Assembly: GCA_002698965.1 (NCBI GenBank) | Contig: PAAT01000165.1 | Location: forward strand, 1-46,954 | Length of the DNA stretch: 46,954 nucleotides | Origin: Rhodopirellula sp. | GTDB taxonomy: Bacteria; Planctomycetota; Planctomycetia; Pirellulales; Pirellulaceae | Direction: 5' to 3' | Shown here: positions 17,242-25,794 of the stretch, piece by piece | Position numbering within the stretch: the first letter of the stretch is position 1 | Layout: the number at the start of each line of letters is the position of its first letter | Program-made: the position numbers and the translations under genes | The notes under the pieces: model-generated | The model's input: only the letters and a program-made list of their open reading frames with translations | Databases searched by the model: none | What the model was told of the DNA's origin: nothing

Positions 17242-18831
17242 ATGAGATGGACAATTCGAAATAAGGTCATCGTCTGTCTGGGAATGCTGATGACTATTAT
17301 CGGAACTCTGGCCTTTAGTGGTTTTCAGGGAGTCTATTCATACCGCCGTCTTGCTCGCAGTATCAGTAAACGTGCTGAAGAACTCCCTTTTTCCGAAAAC
17401 CTTCGTAATCATACAGATAATCTGCAAGCCGTTTTAGAAAGCTATAAGACAAATCCTAAAGAACGTCAGCAAAAGACGATTGATCAGATTTTTGAACACA
17501 TGGCATTGCTGTCGAAAAGCATCGATGCTTACGAAAAGGAGTTGGATAATGCCGAAGATAGCGATCTGACGATCAATGATACTCAGCGTGAATTAGAGCT
17601 TGTTGAGGAGATTCGTGCTGAACTAGCAAATGTCCATAAAATGCTGGAGGTTCCCGATGCCTTAGGTTCGAAAGCCTCTTCGAATGCCATTCAGGGGTCG
17701 ATGACACTACTGACCCAAAAATCCGACATGGTACCAAGGATCCTTCAACAGAGAATGGGATCTTTTGTAGATGAAGTACGTCTAGAGTACCGAACATGGA
17801 TCGTCGTGACCTGGATCACCACGATCACAGCCACTGCCCTACTCGTCCAGTTAATCCGACTTGGGCATGCCTGGATTCTAAAGCCATTCAATAAACTAAT
17901 TTCCGGTAGTCGGCGGGTCGCATTGGGAGACCTCGAATTTCAAATCCAAACAGACACCGATGACGACATGGCCGAATTAGCTGACGCCATGAATAATATG
18001 ACTCGCAACTTCCGGCTAATCCGTAACGACCTCGACGATCAGGTTCAAATCCGAACGAAGGAGGCCATTCGCAGCGAACAACTGGCAAGTGTTGGATTTC
18101 TGGCAGCTGGTGTATCTCATGAAATCAACAACCCTCTCGCCTCGATCGCTATGTGTGCTGAATCTTTGGAATCGCGAATTAGCGAATTGGCTAATTCGGT
18201 TGATGACGAATCTGATTCGGACAACATGCAAGTAATTCGCAAATACCTCCAACGCATTCAACACGAAGCGTTTCGTTGTAAAGGCATTACAGAACGACTT
18301 CTAGACTTTTCTCGCATCGGCGAAACACAACGTCAGCAAACGTCGATACAGCCGATTATTGAAGACACACTGGAACTCATCAAGCACGTCGGCAAGTACA
18401 AAGACAAATCAGTCAAGTTCGAATGTCAACGAGGCGACATTGTGGCTGTCGTCCATGCCCAGGAAATAAAACAAGTCATGCTCAACCTGATTACAAATGC
18501 CCTCGACAGTCTTGATGATTCCGGGCTCGTTACAGTGAAACTCGACGGCAATGACAGTCAATGTCGTATTACGATCACCGATGACGGATGCGGTATGACT
18601 CCGGAAGTTTTACAACAGCTGTTTCAGCCGTTCTTCACACGTCGGCGTGATGGACGAGGCACAGGACTAGGCCTTTCTATTACTTATCGAATTGTAAGCG
18701 AGCACGGTGGAACCATCTCAGCAACAAGCAACGGCCCTGATAAGGGCTCTCAATTCGTCGTTACACTTCCCGTTCACGAACTAAATCAGGAAAGCGATGT
18801 CCATGACGGCCAACAAAACCAAGTCGCCTAA
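17242..18831 (+). CDS. Membrane sensor histidine kinase (HAMP, HisKA, HATPase)
   Basis: 529 residues. Membrane helices are at about 9-30 and 184-206, enclosing an extracytoplasmic helical sensor part of about 150 residues. A HAMP domain (about 207-260) leads to the HisKA dimerisation helix, with the phospho-acceptor His 293 in VSHEINNPL. The ATP-binding domain follows: N box MLNLITNALDSLDDSG, G1 ITDDGCGM, F box FQPFFTRR, G2 GRGTGLGLSI. It is of the NtrB/AtoS-like class that pairs with sigma-54 activators. The next gene encodes such a regulator, with 35 bp of overlap. The signal is unknown; the upstream permease (21 bp away) hints at an envelope-related one. Confidence 0.95.
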   Translation: MRWTIRNKVIVCLGMLMTIIGTLAFSGFQGVYSYRRLARSISKRAEELPFSENLRNHTDNLQAVLESYKTNPKERQQKTIDQIFEHMALLSKSIDAYEKELDNAEDSDLTINDTQRELELVEEIRAELANVHKMLEVPDALGSKASSNAIQGSMTLLTQKSDMVPRILQQRMGSFVDEVRLEYRTWIVVTWITTITATALLVQLIRLGHAWILKPFNKLISGSRRVALGDLEFQIQTDTDDDMAELADAMNNMTRNFRLIRNDLDDQVQIRTKEAIRSEQLASVGFLAAGVSHEINNPLASIAMCAESLESRISELANSVDDESDSDNMQVIRKYLQRIQHEAFRCKGITERLLDFSRIGETQRQQTSIQPIIEDTLELIKHVGKYKDKSVKFECQRGDIVAVVHAQEIKQVMLNLITNALDSLDDSGLVTVKLDGNDSQCRITITDDGCGMTPEVLQQLFQPFFTRRRDGRGTGLGLSITYRIVSEHGGTISATSNGPDKGSQFVVTLPVHELNQESDVHDGQQNQVA

Positions 18832-20218
18832 AGGCTTGCAGGTTCTCTTCGCCGATGACGAAGAATCATTGCAGGAACTCATTAGTTATGAATTACCCCG
18901 CATGGGGCATTCCGTCACCGTTTGCCCAAATGGCGAGACGGCTCTAGATGCTCTGCAACAGGATCACTATGATTGCCTGATTACCGATCTGGATATGCCT
19001 GGCATGTCCGGCATTGATCTCATAGGAAAAGCCGGTGAACTCTCCGATGAAATCGAATGCGTGGTTCTTACAGGGAAAAGTACGGTAGAGTCTGCTATCG
19101 CCGCATTGCGTTATGGGGCATTCGACTATCTGACCAAACCGTGTAAGCTAATCGAGATTGAAGCGCTGCTTCAACGCATCGAAAGTAAACAACAGTTGGC
19201 GAGAAAAGTCAAAGCTGTCAGCCACCAGTTGCAACGAGCCGAAGGAAACAGCCAACTCCTTGGCGAAAATGTTTTAATGCAACAGGTTAAATCACTCATT
19301 AGCCGTGTAGCCCCTACCCCATCCACGGTTTTAGTCCGCGGTGAAACCGGAACAGGTAAAGAACTGGTAGCCCGTGAAATACACAATCAAAGTGACCGGG
19401 CTGATCAACCTTTCGTAGCTGTAAATTGTGGAGCACTACCGGAGAACTTAATCGAAAGCGAACTCTTTGGACATTGCAAAGGAGCGTTCACGGGAGCTGA
19501 TGCCCAGCGTACCGGCCTGTTTGAAATGGCTAACCACGGTACGATTATGCTAGATGAAATTGGTGAACTGCCTAAAGGCGTACAGGCTATCTTACTTCGT
19601 GTACTTGAAAGCGGGGAAATTCGCCGTGTTGGCGACAATCAGATATTTCACGTTGATGTCCGTGTTATCTGTGCAACCCACAGGAATTTGGAAGACATGG
19701 TTCTCAACGGTAACTTCCGTGAAGATCTACTCTTCCGTATCAATCCTTTCGAAATTCAAATTCCTTCGCTGAGACAGCGTCGTGATGATATTCCTCTATT
19801 AGCAGCTCATCTTTATGAACGCCAACAAGGACTCGTAGGAAGCACGAAAGACAATCTTCAATACCTCAATGTGTTTACGCCGAAGGCCATCACCGCCCTC
19901 GAGACCGCCGAATGGAAAGGAAACGTACGCGAACTCGCTAACGTTATCGAACACGCTTCCATCCTGTGCGACGAATTACCAATCAGCATTCAACATCTGC
20001 CCCAGAGAATCCATAGTGGTGAAGCCACGCCACCTGTTTCAATGCCAACGGCAGACCGAATGCTTGCAGGAAAGACGCTACGCGAACTGGAAACGTGGGC
20101 AATTAGCAACGCGTTAAAGCGTCACAACGGCAACAAGCCCGACACGGCCAAAGAACTAGGTGTGTCACTCAAAACCCTCTATAACAAACTCAATAACCAG
20201 CTAGATAAATCAGCTTAA
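18797..20218 (+). CDS. Sigma-54-dependent response regulator (NtrC family)
   Basis: 473 residues. Receiver domain about 14-130: acidic pair 20-21, phospho-acceptor Asp 64 in LITDLDMPG, Thr 92 and Lys 114. AAA+ activator domain about 150-385: Walker A GETGTGKE (182-189), the GAFTGA loop (229-234) that contacts sigma-54, Walker B IMLDEIGEL, then FRIN. C-terminal Fis-type helix-turn-helix (about 430-465: LKRHNGNKPDTAKELGVSLKTLYNKL). All hallmarks of a regulator that opens sigma-54 promoters are intact. The start overlaps the histidine kinase end by 35 bp; a second ATG six bases on is equally possible. Its target genes are unknown: no clear -24/-12 element was spotted in the window by eye. Confidence 0.96.
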   Translation: MSMTANKTKSPKGLQVLFADDEESLQELISYELPRMGHSVTVCPNGETALDALQQDHYDCLITDLDMPGMSGIDLIGKAGELSDEIECVVLTGKSTVESAIAALRYGAFDYLTKPCKLIEIEALLQRIESKQQLARKVKAVSHQLQRAEGNSQLLGENVLMQQVKSLISRVAPTPSTVLVRGETGTGKELVAREIHNQSDRADQPFVAVNCGALPENLIESELFGHCKGAFTGADAQRTGLFEMANHGTIMLDEIGELPKGVQAILLRVLESGEIRRVGDNQIFHVDVRVICATHRNLEDMVLNGNFREDLLFRINPFEIQIPSLRQRRDDIPLLAAHLYERQQGLVGSTKDNLQYLNVFTPKAITALETAEWKGNVRELANVIEHASILCDELPISIQHLPQRIHSGEATPPVSMPTADRMLAGKTLRELETWAISNALKRHNGNKPDTAKELGVSLKTLYNKLNNQLDKSA

Positions 20219-20232
20219 TAATCTCATGTTGA

Positions 20233-20835
20233 TTAAATCTGGCGGATCACGCCAACCACAACCCCCAAAACGCTAGCGTTAGAAACGTAAATCGGATCCA
20301 TCGATGAATTGGCGGGCTGCAACCGGATACGGTTCTTCTCTGGATGCCAATACTTCAGTGTCGCTTCCCCTCCCTCGGTTTGAGCGACCACCATTTCCCC
20401 ATCCGTGGCATTCGTTTGGGTCTTCACGACCACATAGTCACCATCCGAAATGTGAGCTTCAATCATTGAGTCACCACTGACTTGCAGCACAAATTGTTCA
20501 TTTCCATTAAACATATCGCTGAAGTCGATCCGGTCACTCTGCTCAAAAGCCAAATTGGTAGGCCCGGCAGCCACTACCCCTGCCAGTGGTAAGCCGCGTT
20601 GCTCCTCTAAAGCTTCAGGCGTGAGTTCGATAGCTCGTGACTTATTCTTATCACGCAGAATAAACCCTTTCTTTTCCAATGCTCTCAAATGCCCCATAAC
20701 ACCGTTGGGGGATTTGATGTCAAACGCATCAGCAATTTCTCGTACCGTCGGACCATATCCACGATCAAGGATCTTATCTCGGATAAATTCATAAACTGAT
20801 AGCTGGCGTGCAGTAAGCGTATCTGTTGGGGCCAT
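20233..20835 (-). CDS. lexA: LexA repressor, SOS regulator
   Basis: 200 residues from the ATG at 20835 (a GTG at 20847 adds four). N-terminal winged helix: LTARQLSVYEFIRDK, PTVREIADAFDI and SPNGVMGHLRALEKKG. C-terminal S24 self-cleavage domain: counted from the GTG, the scissile Ala94-Gly95 bond is in VVAAGPT, catalytic Ser127 is in SGDSMIEA and Lys165 is in EATLK. RecA filaments trigger cleavage, which derepresses DNA-repair genes. An 18-bp near-palindrome 62 bp upstream overlaps the putative promoter and is the likely autoregulatory operator. All self-cleavage residues are present, so it should be functional. Confidence 0.97.
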   Translation of the reverse strand: MAPTDTLTARQLSVYEFIRDKILDRGYGPTVREIADAFDIKSPNGVMGHLRALEKKGFILRDKNKSRAIELTPEALEEQRGLPLAGVVAAGPTNLAFEQSDRIDFSDMFNGNEQFVLQVSGDSMIEAHISDGDYVVVKTQTNATDGEMVVAQTEGGEATLKYWHPEKNRIRLQPANSSMDPIYVSNASVLGVVVGVIRQI

Positions 20836-20891
20836 CCTAAGCTTCACTCCGTTTTGCTAGGGGTAAGCAATAATCTAATGCTCTTATCGAC

Positions 20892-20897
20892 ATTATA
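20892..20897 (-). promoter_or_regulatory. Putative -10 element of lexA promoter
   Basis: On the minus strand this reads TATAAT, a perfect -10 hexamer, 57 bases upstream of the lexA ATG. The expected -35 place is poor (accatc), as often in regulated promoters. The upstream palindrome abuts it by one base. Confidence 0.5.
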
Positions 20898-20914
20898 GTG
20901 CACATCTGTACACT
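20897..20914 (-). promoter_or_regulatory. Candidate LexA operator (SOS box) upstream of lexA
   Basis: AGTGCACATCTGTACACT agrees with its own reverse complement at 14 of 18 positions (AGTG-y-ACA-nn-TGT-r-CACT). It lies directly in the spacer upstream of a TATAAT on the minus strand, where a repressor would block polymerase. Position upstream of lexA and symmetry both fit autoregulation. The motif is not the E. coli or Bacillus consensus, which is expected because LexA boxes vary between phyla. Confidence 0.6.
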
Positions 20915-20931
20915 GATGGTAGCGGGAATCA

Positions 20932-20980
20932 TAAAAAAACACCACGATTGCTCCGGAGAATATTGGACCAATCGCGGTGG
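20932..20980 (-). terminator. Rho-independent terminator after galM
   Basis: Stem arms at 20940-20950 and 20969-20979 pair over 11 positions with one mismatch (CACCaCGATTG with CAATCGcGGTG), with an 18-base loop. On the minus strand a run of T follows (GTTTTTT, from 20939 down). It lies about 30 bases behind the galM stop and separates galM from the lexA promoter. Confidence 0.7.
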
Positions 20981-21011
20981 TTGCTTTAATATTTAACCGC
21001 TATTAAAAATC

Positions 21012-22136
21012 TTAGTCTTCAACACTAAACTCATGAATTGTCACATGATGATACTTCTGGTTAGGTTCAAGAATTGTCGTCGGAAAGGACTTAATGTTTG
21101 GTGAGTTGGGATAGTGTTGCGTTTCCAGACAGAACAAAGTTTGATAATCGTTACCGCCGCTGCCCTCATCACCAGTCAAAAAGTTTCCTGAATAGAATTG
21201 AAGGCCTATCTGATCCGTATAAATCTTCATCATGCGACCTGATTTTGGCTCTTTCACAGTTGCTGCTAAAGCCATCTTCCCATTTTGATTACGTAGTGCA
21301 AAGCAATGATCATATCCGTTGGGATCCAGATTGTTCTGTTCGATTCGAGCACCTATCTTATGGAATTTTTTGAAGTCTAATGGCGTGCCCTGTACGTCAT
21401 TAAATTCTCCGGTTGGGATAAGATCTTCATCAACCTCCAGAGATTTATCTGCTTCCACTTTCAACAGGTGATTGTGAATCGTACCGCTTCCAACACCGCC
21501 AAGGTTCCAGTAATTATGGTTGGTCAGGTTAATTGGAGTCGCGGCATCTGTTTCTGCCTGCAAATCGACTACAAGTTCATTCCTGTTCGTTAACAAGTAA
21601 GTCGCTTTAATCGCCAGATTACCTGGGTAACCTTCTTCACCGTCTTCACTTAGATAGCTAAATTCAACACCTTTAGCTCCGCCTCGCTTTACCGGAGTGC
21701 CTGTCCAAACAACTTTGTCGTAACCCTGTTCCCCGCCATGCAAGTGATGATCACCATTATTTTGAGCCAGCGTATATTCTTTATTGCCGATTGAGAATTT
21801 CCCGTTAGCGATACGATTACAAAAACGGCCAACCGTAGATCCGAAATACGGGCTCCCTGCCAGATAGCTGTCCAGATTATCAAACCCAGCATTAATGTTT
21901 GCTAACTTTCCATGGCGATCAGGAGTTTCCACGGACACAACGATTGCCCCATAATTAGTCATTTTGACAGTCAGGCCGTTCTTATTACTGAACGTATACA
22001 AACTAACTTCCTGACCTTCTGGAGTTTTACCCCAGGCTTCCACTTCGACTCCAGATTTACCTGCTCCCTGCAGGAATCCAGTCACGGTTAAACATAGAAA
22101 GGCAATCAAGCCTAACAAGCGAGAACGATAACGCAT
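21012..22136 (-). CDS. galM: Secreted galactose mutarotase (aldose 1-epimerase)
   Basis: 374 residues. After an N-terminal signal peptide (about 1-26, LLGLIAFLCLTVTGFLQGAG) comes a complete GalM beta-sandwich. It shows TNYGAIVVSVETPDR, a conserved NRIANGKFSIG, the catalytic-region histidines in HHLHGG and TNHNYWNLGG, and the C-terminal PNSPN region with the catalytic Glu expected near the end. It interconverts alpha and beta anomers of hexoses. Export implies work in the periplasm on sugars released from polysaccharides, as usual in planctomycetes. The ATG at 22136 has AAGGAG seven bases upstream; the TTG three bases earlier is less likely. A hairpin terminator follows. Confidence 0.94.
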   Translation of the reverse strand: MRYRSRLLGLIAFLCLTVTGFLQGAGKSGVEVEAWGKTPEGQEVSLYTFSNKNGLTVKMTNYGAIVVSVETPDRHGKLANINAGFDNLDSYLAGSPYFGSTVGRFCNRIANGKFSIGNKEYTLAQNNGDHHLHGGEQGYDKVVWTGTPVKRGGAKGVEFSYLSEDGEEGYPGNLAIKATYLLTNRNELVVDLQAETDAATPINLTNHNYWNLGGVGSGTIHNHLLKVEADKSLEVDEDLIPTGEFNDVQGTPLDFKKFHKIGARIEQNNLDPNGYDHCFALRNQNGKMALAATVKEPKSGRMMKIYTDQIGLQFYSGNFLTGDEGSGGNDYQTLFCLETQHYPNSPNIKSFPTTILEPNQKYHHVTIHEFSVED

Positions 22137-22303
22137 CAATCTACTCCTTGATACACGGTGTGTTTATCGGGACCACAAAACAATCCCGTTAATGATTTAG
22201 CAATGAGCTTTCATTATCGGTAGCAAGCCGCGTGGAATCAATGCTTGGTCCATCCGCATCTCTATCGCTTTTAGCTTCACGCAATAAGATGCATAACTCG
22301 TGA

Positions 22304-23053
22304 TTAGAGAAGGCTCTCAAGCAGAAGTCGCATTTTTCGCATTTCAGCAGAATGTTCAATACCAGGCATTTCGACAACATCCACACATAGGGCCCGACGA
22401 TATCCCAGAGCACTCAGTTGTGAAATGATCTTCCCGTAATCAACTTCACCCTGTCCAACTTTAACCTGAAACTCTGTAGGGCTTGTATCACGCAAATAGA
22501 CGTGACCCACATAGGCTTGAACCTTATCGGAGTCTTTACCAGCATCTGGGCCACAAATGTAAATCGTCGGATCGAATGCCAACCCTAAATTTTCGACATT
22601 GTCACAAAGCACTTTAATTGTATCCGGATCAGAAGCTTGTCGGCCACTCTCATTGCGAATACAAACTTTGGCACCATAATCATTAGCAATTTCGACCAAA
22701 CGTCGTAGATGTTCAACTTCTTCGTTAAACGGAGTTCCCAGCTCAGCCGAAGGAACGTTGAGGGTCACCACTTTAGAAATTCTGGCCAACTCGCAAATCG
22801 CTTCAAATTGCTGGTAATGCAGATCACCCACCGCTCCGATCTCCACATAGAAACTAGTCACTTCTAATCGGTGAGATTTGCGCAGAATCGCATGTGCTTC
22901 ATTGCGGTCACGAGCCACATCTGCTGGTGTGATATGGCTACTATCATCAGTAATCGCAATTTCAACTGCGGTATATTCCAAATCCGCAATTCGCTGTAAC
23001 GCTTCACTCAGAGATAAATCTGAAAAACTGGCTGTAGTCGCGGCTACGATCAA
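22304..23053 (-). CDS. Sugar phosphate isomerase/epimerase-like TIM-barrel protein
   Basis: 249 residues. The pattern is that of the AP-endonuclease-2 / xylose-isomerase-like TIM-barrel family: SLSEALQRIADLEYTAVEI at the first helix, VTSFYVEIG, VTLNVPS, VCIRNESG, LGLAFDPTIYIC, VYLRDTS, and the VGQGEVDYGKIISQLSALGYRRALCVDV end typical of the family. Members isomerise or epimerise sugars or inositols with a metal; the usual Glu/Asp/His ligands are partly altered here (a Glu in RNES, D in AFDP, no clear His), so activity is uncertain. The TTG start has an excellent AAGGAG seven bases upstream. It sits alone between galM and the ECF operon. Confidence 0.82.
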   Translation of the reverse strand: MIVAATTASFSDLSLSEALQRIADLEYTAVEIAITDDSSHITPADVARDRNEAHAILRKSHRLEVTSFYVEIGAVGDLHYQQFEAICELARISKVVTLNVPSAELGTPFNEEVEHLRRLVEIANDYGAKVCIRNESGRQASDPDTIKVLCDNVENLGLAFDPTIYICGPDAGKDSDKVQAYVGHVYLRDTSPTEFQVKVGQGEVDYGKIISQLSALGYRRALCVDVVEMPGIEHSAEMRKMRLLLESLL

Positions 23054-23241
23054 AATGTCGCTCCTTCTCCGTATGTCTTTACATCTAGGGAGTTATTTGA
23101 TTTTGGTTGGATATCTGGATATAGAATACGAATTCAACTCGGTTGAAGACAACACCGAAGCACCGGGATAAGAAAGATTTAGACTGTTTTCCGACAGATT
23201 TCATCCATTTCAATTTTGGGCGTACCATCTGTCTGGAATGA

Positions 23242-24183
23242 TCAATCAGACAACTGCTCCGTTGGTGCTAGCAGCCGCTTGATTACCTCAGGCATTCGAT
23301 ATTGGAAATAGAACCGACGCAACATAGGAATCATACTGGCGGGCTGTTGACGATCTAGAACCTCGCGATCTTCTCGGGACATCTCGTTCTTATAGAATTC
23401 CAATAGTTCATCATCCGAAACACCCTGCATACTTTGAGCTACAAAGGAGTAATAACCCCAACGTAGAAGTAGTTGGAGCCGCTGTTGATCAGATTCTGCC
23501 GAGGCGTAAAATAACTGGGACGTTTCTGAAAGAGTACCCATCAGATTGGTGACATCGGATTGCCAATCCTCAAACCAATCATGCCACTTCATATCTCCTT
23601 GTTCTCGAAGAAGAGAAAGAAGAATAATCGTGCCACGTTGCCTTGTATCCGTCGTTTGCTTAATAATTCCCTGAGCTACCTTATCCTCAATTGATTTACC
23701 TAACTCCGCCAGATTCTCAGTTTGACGATCCAGCCAACCGTTATACCATCGCCCAACCTGAACCAGATCATCATGTTTTAAATTCGTATCCAAAAGTTCT
23801 TTGAATCGTTGCTCCTGCTCCTGACTGACCAATTGGACAACCTCCTGCAAGCGTTGCTCCAGAGGCATCGCCAGAATACGCTCACGCAGGCCGTCGTCTA
23901 AATCCAAAAGCCATTTATTATAGGCAATCATCACTTTACGTAGACGCTGCTGGTTTGGAGCAGCATTGAGCTTTGCGTTGAATTCACGATAGCCGGATTT
24001 CTTTTCTTCACTAAGCTGATTGAATCGCACCTTCTTTTGCTGTAATTCATTTCTCTGTTTTGGAGGGAGTTGTTGTAACTCTTCTACCGTTTTAGGCAAA
24101 GGTTGCTGGCTAAGAATCGACGGTAGGCTAATCATCGCCAGCATCAATACTATTAGTGGGAGCACATTCCATTTATTCTTCAT
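23242..24183 (-). CDS. Exported coiled-coil-rich protein, third gene of the ECF sigma operon
   Basis: 313 residues. A signal peptide or anchor (about 8-25, LPLIVLMLAMISLPSIL) precedes a highly helical, Q/E/R/L-rich protein. Residues 30-110 (VEELQQLPPKQRNELQQKK, YREFNAKLNAAPNQQRLRKVM) resemble the DUF3106/CpxP-like proteins that accompany stress sigma systems. The rest contains an aromatic motif (VGRWYNGWLDRQ) and a C-terminal FYFQYRMPEVIKRLL. Start overlaps the anti-sigma end by 11 bp, so it is coupled to it. A sensor or modulator for the anti-sigma factor in the periplasm is my inference from position; no catalytic motif was seen. Confidence 0.8.
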   Translation of the reverse strand: MKNKWNVLPLIVLMLAMISLPSILSQQPLPKTVEELQQLPPKQRNELQQKKVRFNQLSEEKKSGYREFNAKLNAAPNQQRLRKVMIAYNKWLLDLDDGLRERILAMPLEQRLQEVVQLVSQEQEQRFKELLDTNLKHDDLVQVGRWYNGWLDRQTENLAELGKSIEDKVAQGIIKQTTDTRQRGTIILLSLLREQGDMKWHDWFEDWQSDVTNLMGTLSETSQLFYASAESDQQRLQLLLRWGYYSFVAQSMQGVSDDELLEFYKNEMSREDREVLDRQQPASMIPMLRRFYFQYRMPEVIKRLLAPTEQLSD

Positions 24184-24709
24184 CGGATAACTCCTCTAGA
24201 TGAAAAACATCAGCCTTTTCTAAATCCTGCAAAAATTGGAAGTCTTCGGTCAATCGATACTGATCAAACTCTGAAATTACCTCCAAATCTTCAAGTAACT
24301 GACGATGTTCTCGACCAAAGAACCAATCCCCAAGAAACAAACCCAAAATTGCCGCGGAGACCGTTATGACCACTCGAATGAAAAGTGTCTTATGTTTTCC
24401 CGGACGCGACCACTGTTGTGTTTCTTTCAATTCCTGACGAGCACTTAAGGCGACGAATTCAACTGTACTGCGAGTAAATCCTTCATCACGGCTCAATCGT
24501 GGCAGTTCATCCAATAGATCCCAGGCCTGCTGCAGCTGTTGTAACCGCAATTGATATTCCGGGTCAGCACTTAATCGACGTTCTATTTCTCGGTTAGTCT
24601 CATCATCCAGTTCACCATCTAAATAAGCCACCAGTTGCTGACCTTCTCGTTCGGCAAGATCAGATTCCAGCAAGTCATTTTTTTCCAGGTCTTCATTAAA
24701 TTCTGCCAT
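24173..24709 (-). CDS. Anti-sigma factor-like membrane protein
   Basis: 178 residues from the ATG at 24709. The N-terminal 70 residues (LVAYLDGELDDETNREIERRL, then SADPEYQLRLQQLQQAWDLLDELP) read like the helical anti-sigma domain but lack the His-x3-Cys-x2-Cys zinc motif. One membrane helix (about 108-131, FIRVVITVSAAILGLFLG) is followed by a C-terminal region of about 48 residues, probably periplasmic, rich in D/E/L/F. This is the expected form of a membrane anti-sigma factor. The sigma gene stop (TAG) lies two bases before its ATG, and the third gene overlaps its end. It would hold the sigma factor at the membrane until cleaved or displaced (inference). Confidence 0.85.
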   Translation of the reverse strand: MAEFNEDLEKNDLLESDLAEREGQQLVAYLDGELDDETNREIERRLSADPEYQLRLQQLQQAWDLLDELPRLSRDEGFTRSTVEFVALSARQELKETQQWSRPGKHKTLFIRVVITVSAAILGLFLGDWFFGREHRQLLEDLEVISEFDQYRLTEDFQFLQDLEKADVFHLEELSDEE

Positions 24710-24711
24710 CA

Positions 24712-25404
24712 CTATCTCTCCTCTCCTTGTTGTTCCTGATCAGACTCCTCGATCAATGACTCCCCAACTGATTCTGGCAAAACACCATCCTGAATATACG
24801 GCAACAAGATATCTTTGAGATTCACTCGAGCCCGAGATAGCAAACTCTTAATCGCTGACAGGCTTAAATCCATCGCATTTGCGATTTCCTCGTAGCTCAT
24901 TCCTTCAAACTTTGAAAGCAATAAGGCCATACGTTGGCGTTCATTTAGCGTTTCCATCGCGGCGCGGACAATCTGAGCACGTTCGGCTTTATCCAATTGT
25001 CGTGTGGGCATCAGTCCACTTGCTTCTTTCACCATATGAGTTAAAGGTTGTGCAGACAATTCAGCATCTGAAGCAGCAACGACATTGACTTCTTTTCTTC
25101 GAGCCAGACTTCTGCGGGCGTTGCTCGCAACATTGTGAGCTATTCGATAAAGCCAGGTTGAAAATCTGGAGCCCGCCGTATAACGTTTGCGGGCTCGATA
25201 GATACGCAAAAAGACTTCCTGGGCCAAATCTTCTGCCATACTACGGCGGCCAACCATATTTTCAAAAATAGAAACCAAACGTACCTGATAACGGGAGACA
25301 AGTTCTTCAAAGGCTGCTGCATTATCATCGCGCACCTGCAGCATGAGCCGGACATCCGGATCCAATTCAGCGTAGTCGACCGTGGAATCTTTGGTTTTGT
25401 TCAA
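24712..25404 (-). CDS. ECF-type RNA polymerase sigma factor
   Basis: 230 residues. Sigma-70 region 2 is at about 27-95 (AAFEELVSRYQVRLVSIFENM, SMAEDLAQEVFLRIYRARKRY, FSTWLYRIAHNVASNARR). Region 4 is at about 145-205 (LNERQRMALLLSKFEGMSYEEIANAMDLSLSAIKSLLSRARVNLK, ending in the helix-turn-helix). There is no region 3, as in ECF sigmas. The acidic C-terminal tail (EESDQEQQGEE) is unusual but short. The TTG start has no obvious ribosome binding site; an ATG at 25341 would remove part of the conserved N-terminal DPDVRLML lead-in and seems less likely. It is the first gene of a three-gene operon with its likely anti-sigma factor. Confidence 0.95.
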   Translation of the reverse strand: MNKTKDSTVDYAELDPDVRLMLQVRDDNAAAFEELVSRYQVRLVSIFENMVGRRSMAEDLAQEVFLRIYRARKRYTAGSRFSTWLYRIAHNVASNARRSLARRKEVNVVAASDAELSAQPLTHMVKEASGLMPTRQLDKAERAQIVRAAMETLNERQRMALLLSKFEGMSYEEIANAMDLSLSAIKSLLSRARVNLKDILLPYIQDGVLPESVGESLIEESDQEQQGEER

Positions 25405-25517
25405 ATTCGCGTACTGGGGCCAAACAAAGTAAGTAACCGGAGTTCAGTTTAATTGAATGCTACAAGCAAACAAAAGCAGGATTCTGTAATCACAGAAGAT
25501 ATAACACACAGTTCTGC

Positions 25518-25790
25518 CTAAGAGTTTCGCTGTTGTTTCTTGTCATCCATATATTTTTTACGCATAGATGAATATTCCTCCCGATCCGGCAACTCACTGG
25601 CCGTATTTCCTGATTGATCTGCCTGATCAAACAAGCGTTGCAAAAAAGGCCGACACCATCCACAACCGGTACCCGCCCCAAAACATTCGCTAATCTGTGA
25701 TGCACGGCGCGGCTTTTCTACTCGTATATAATTAGTAACTTTACGTTTCGTGATATGAAAACACAGACATAACTCATCATCAGGTTGCAT
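25518..25790 (-). CDS. BFD-like [2Fe-2S] ferredoxin domain protein
   Basis: 90 residues from the ATG at 25790. Cysteines at 8, 10, 43 and 46 (CLC ... GCGWC) have the spacing C-x-C ... C-x2-C of bacterioferritin-associated ferredoxins and NAD(P)H-nitrite reductase [2Fe-2S] domains. It lacks other domains and ends in a charged, basic tail (MRKKYMDDKKQQR). In BFD the cluster passes electrons to bacterioferritin to release iron; no bacterioferritin lies in the window. It begins four bases behind the M20 peptidase gene and is very likely in its operon. Longer starts into the peptidase gene are unlikely. Confidence 0.8.
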   Translation of the reverse strand: MQPDDELCLCFHITKRKVTNYIRVEKPRRASQISECFGAGTGCGWCRPFLQRLFDQADQSGNTASELPDREEYSSMRKKYMDDKKQQRNS

Positions 25791-25794
25791 CACG

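Noticed and set aside
22189..22413. Minus-strand frame overlapping the isomerase gene end
   Set aside because: Overlaps the better supported isomerase in another frame and lacks a ribosome binding site.
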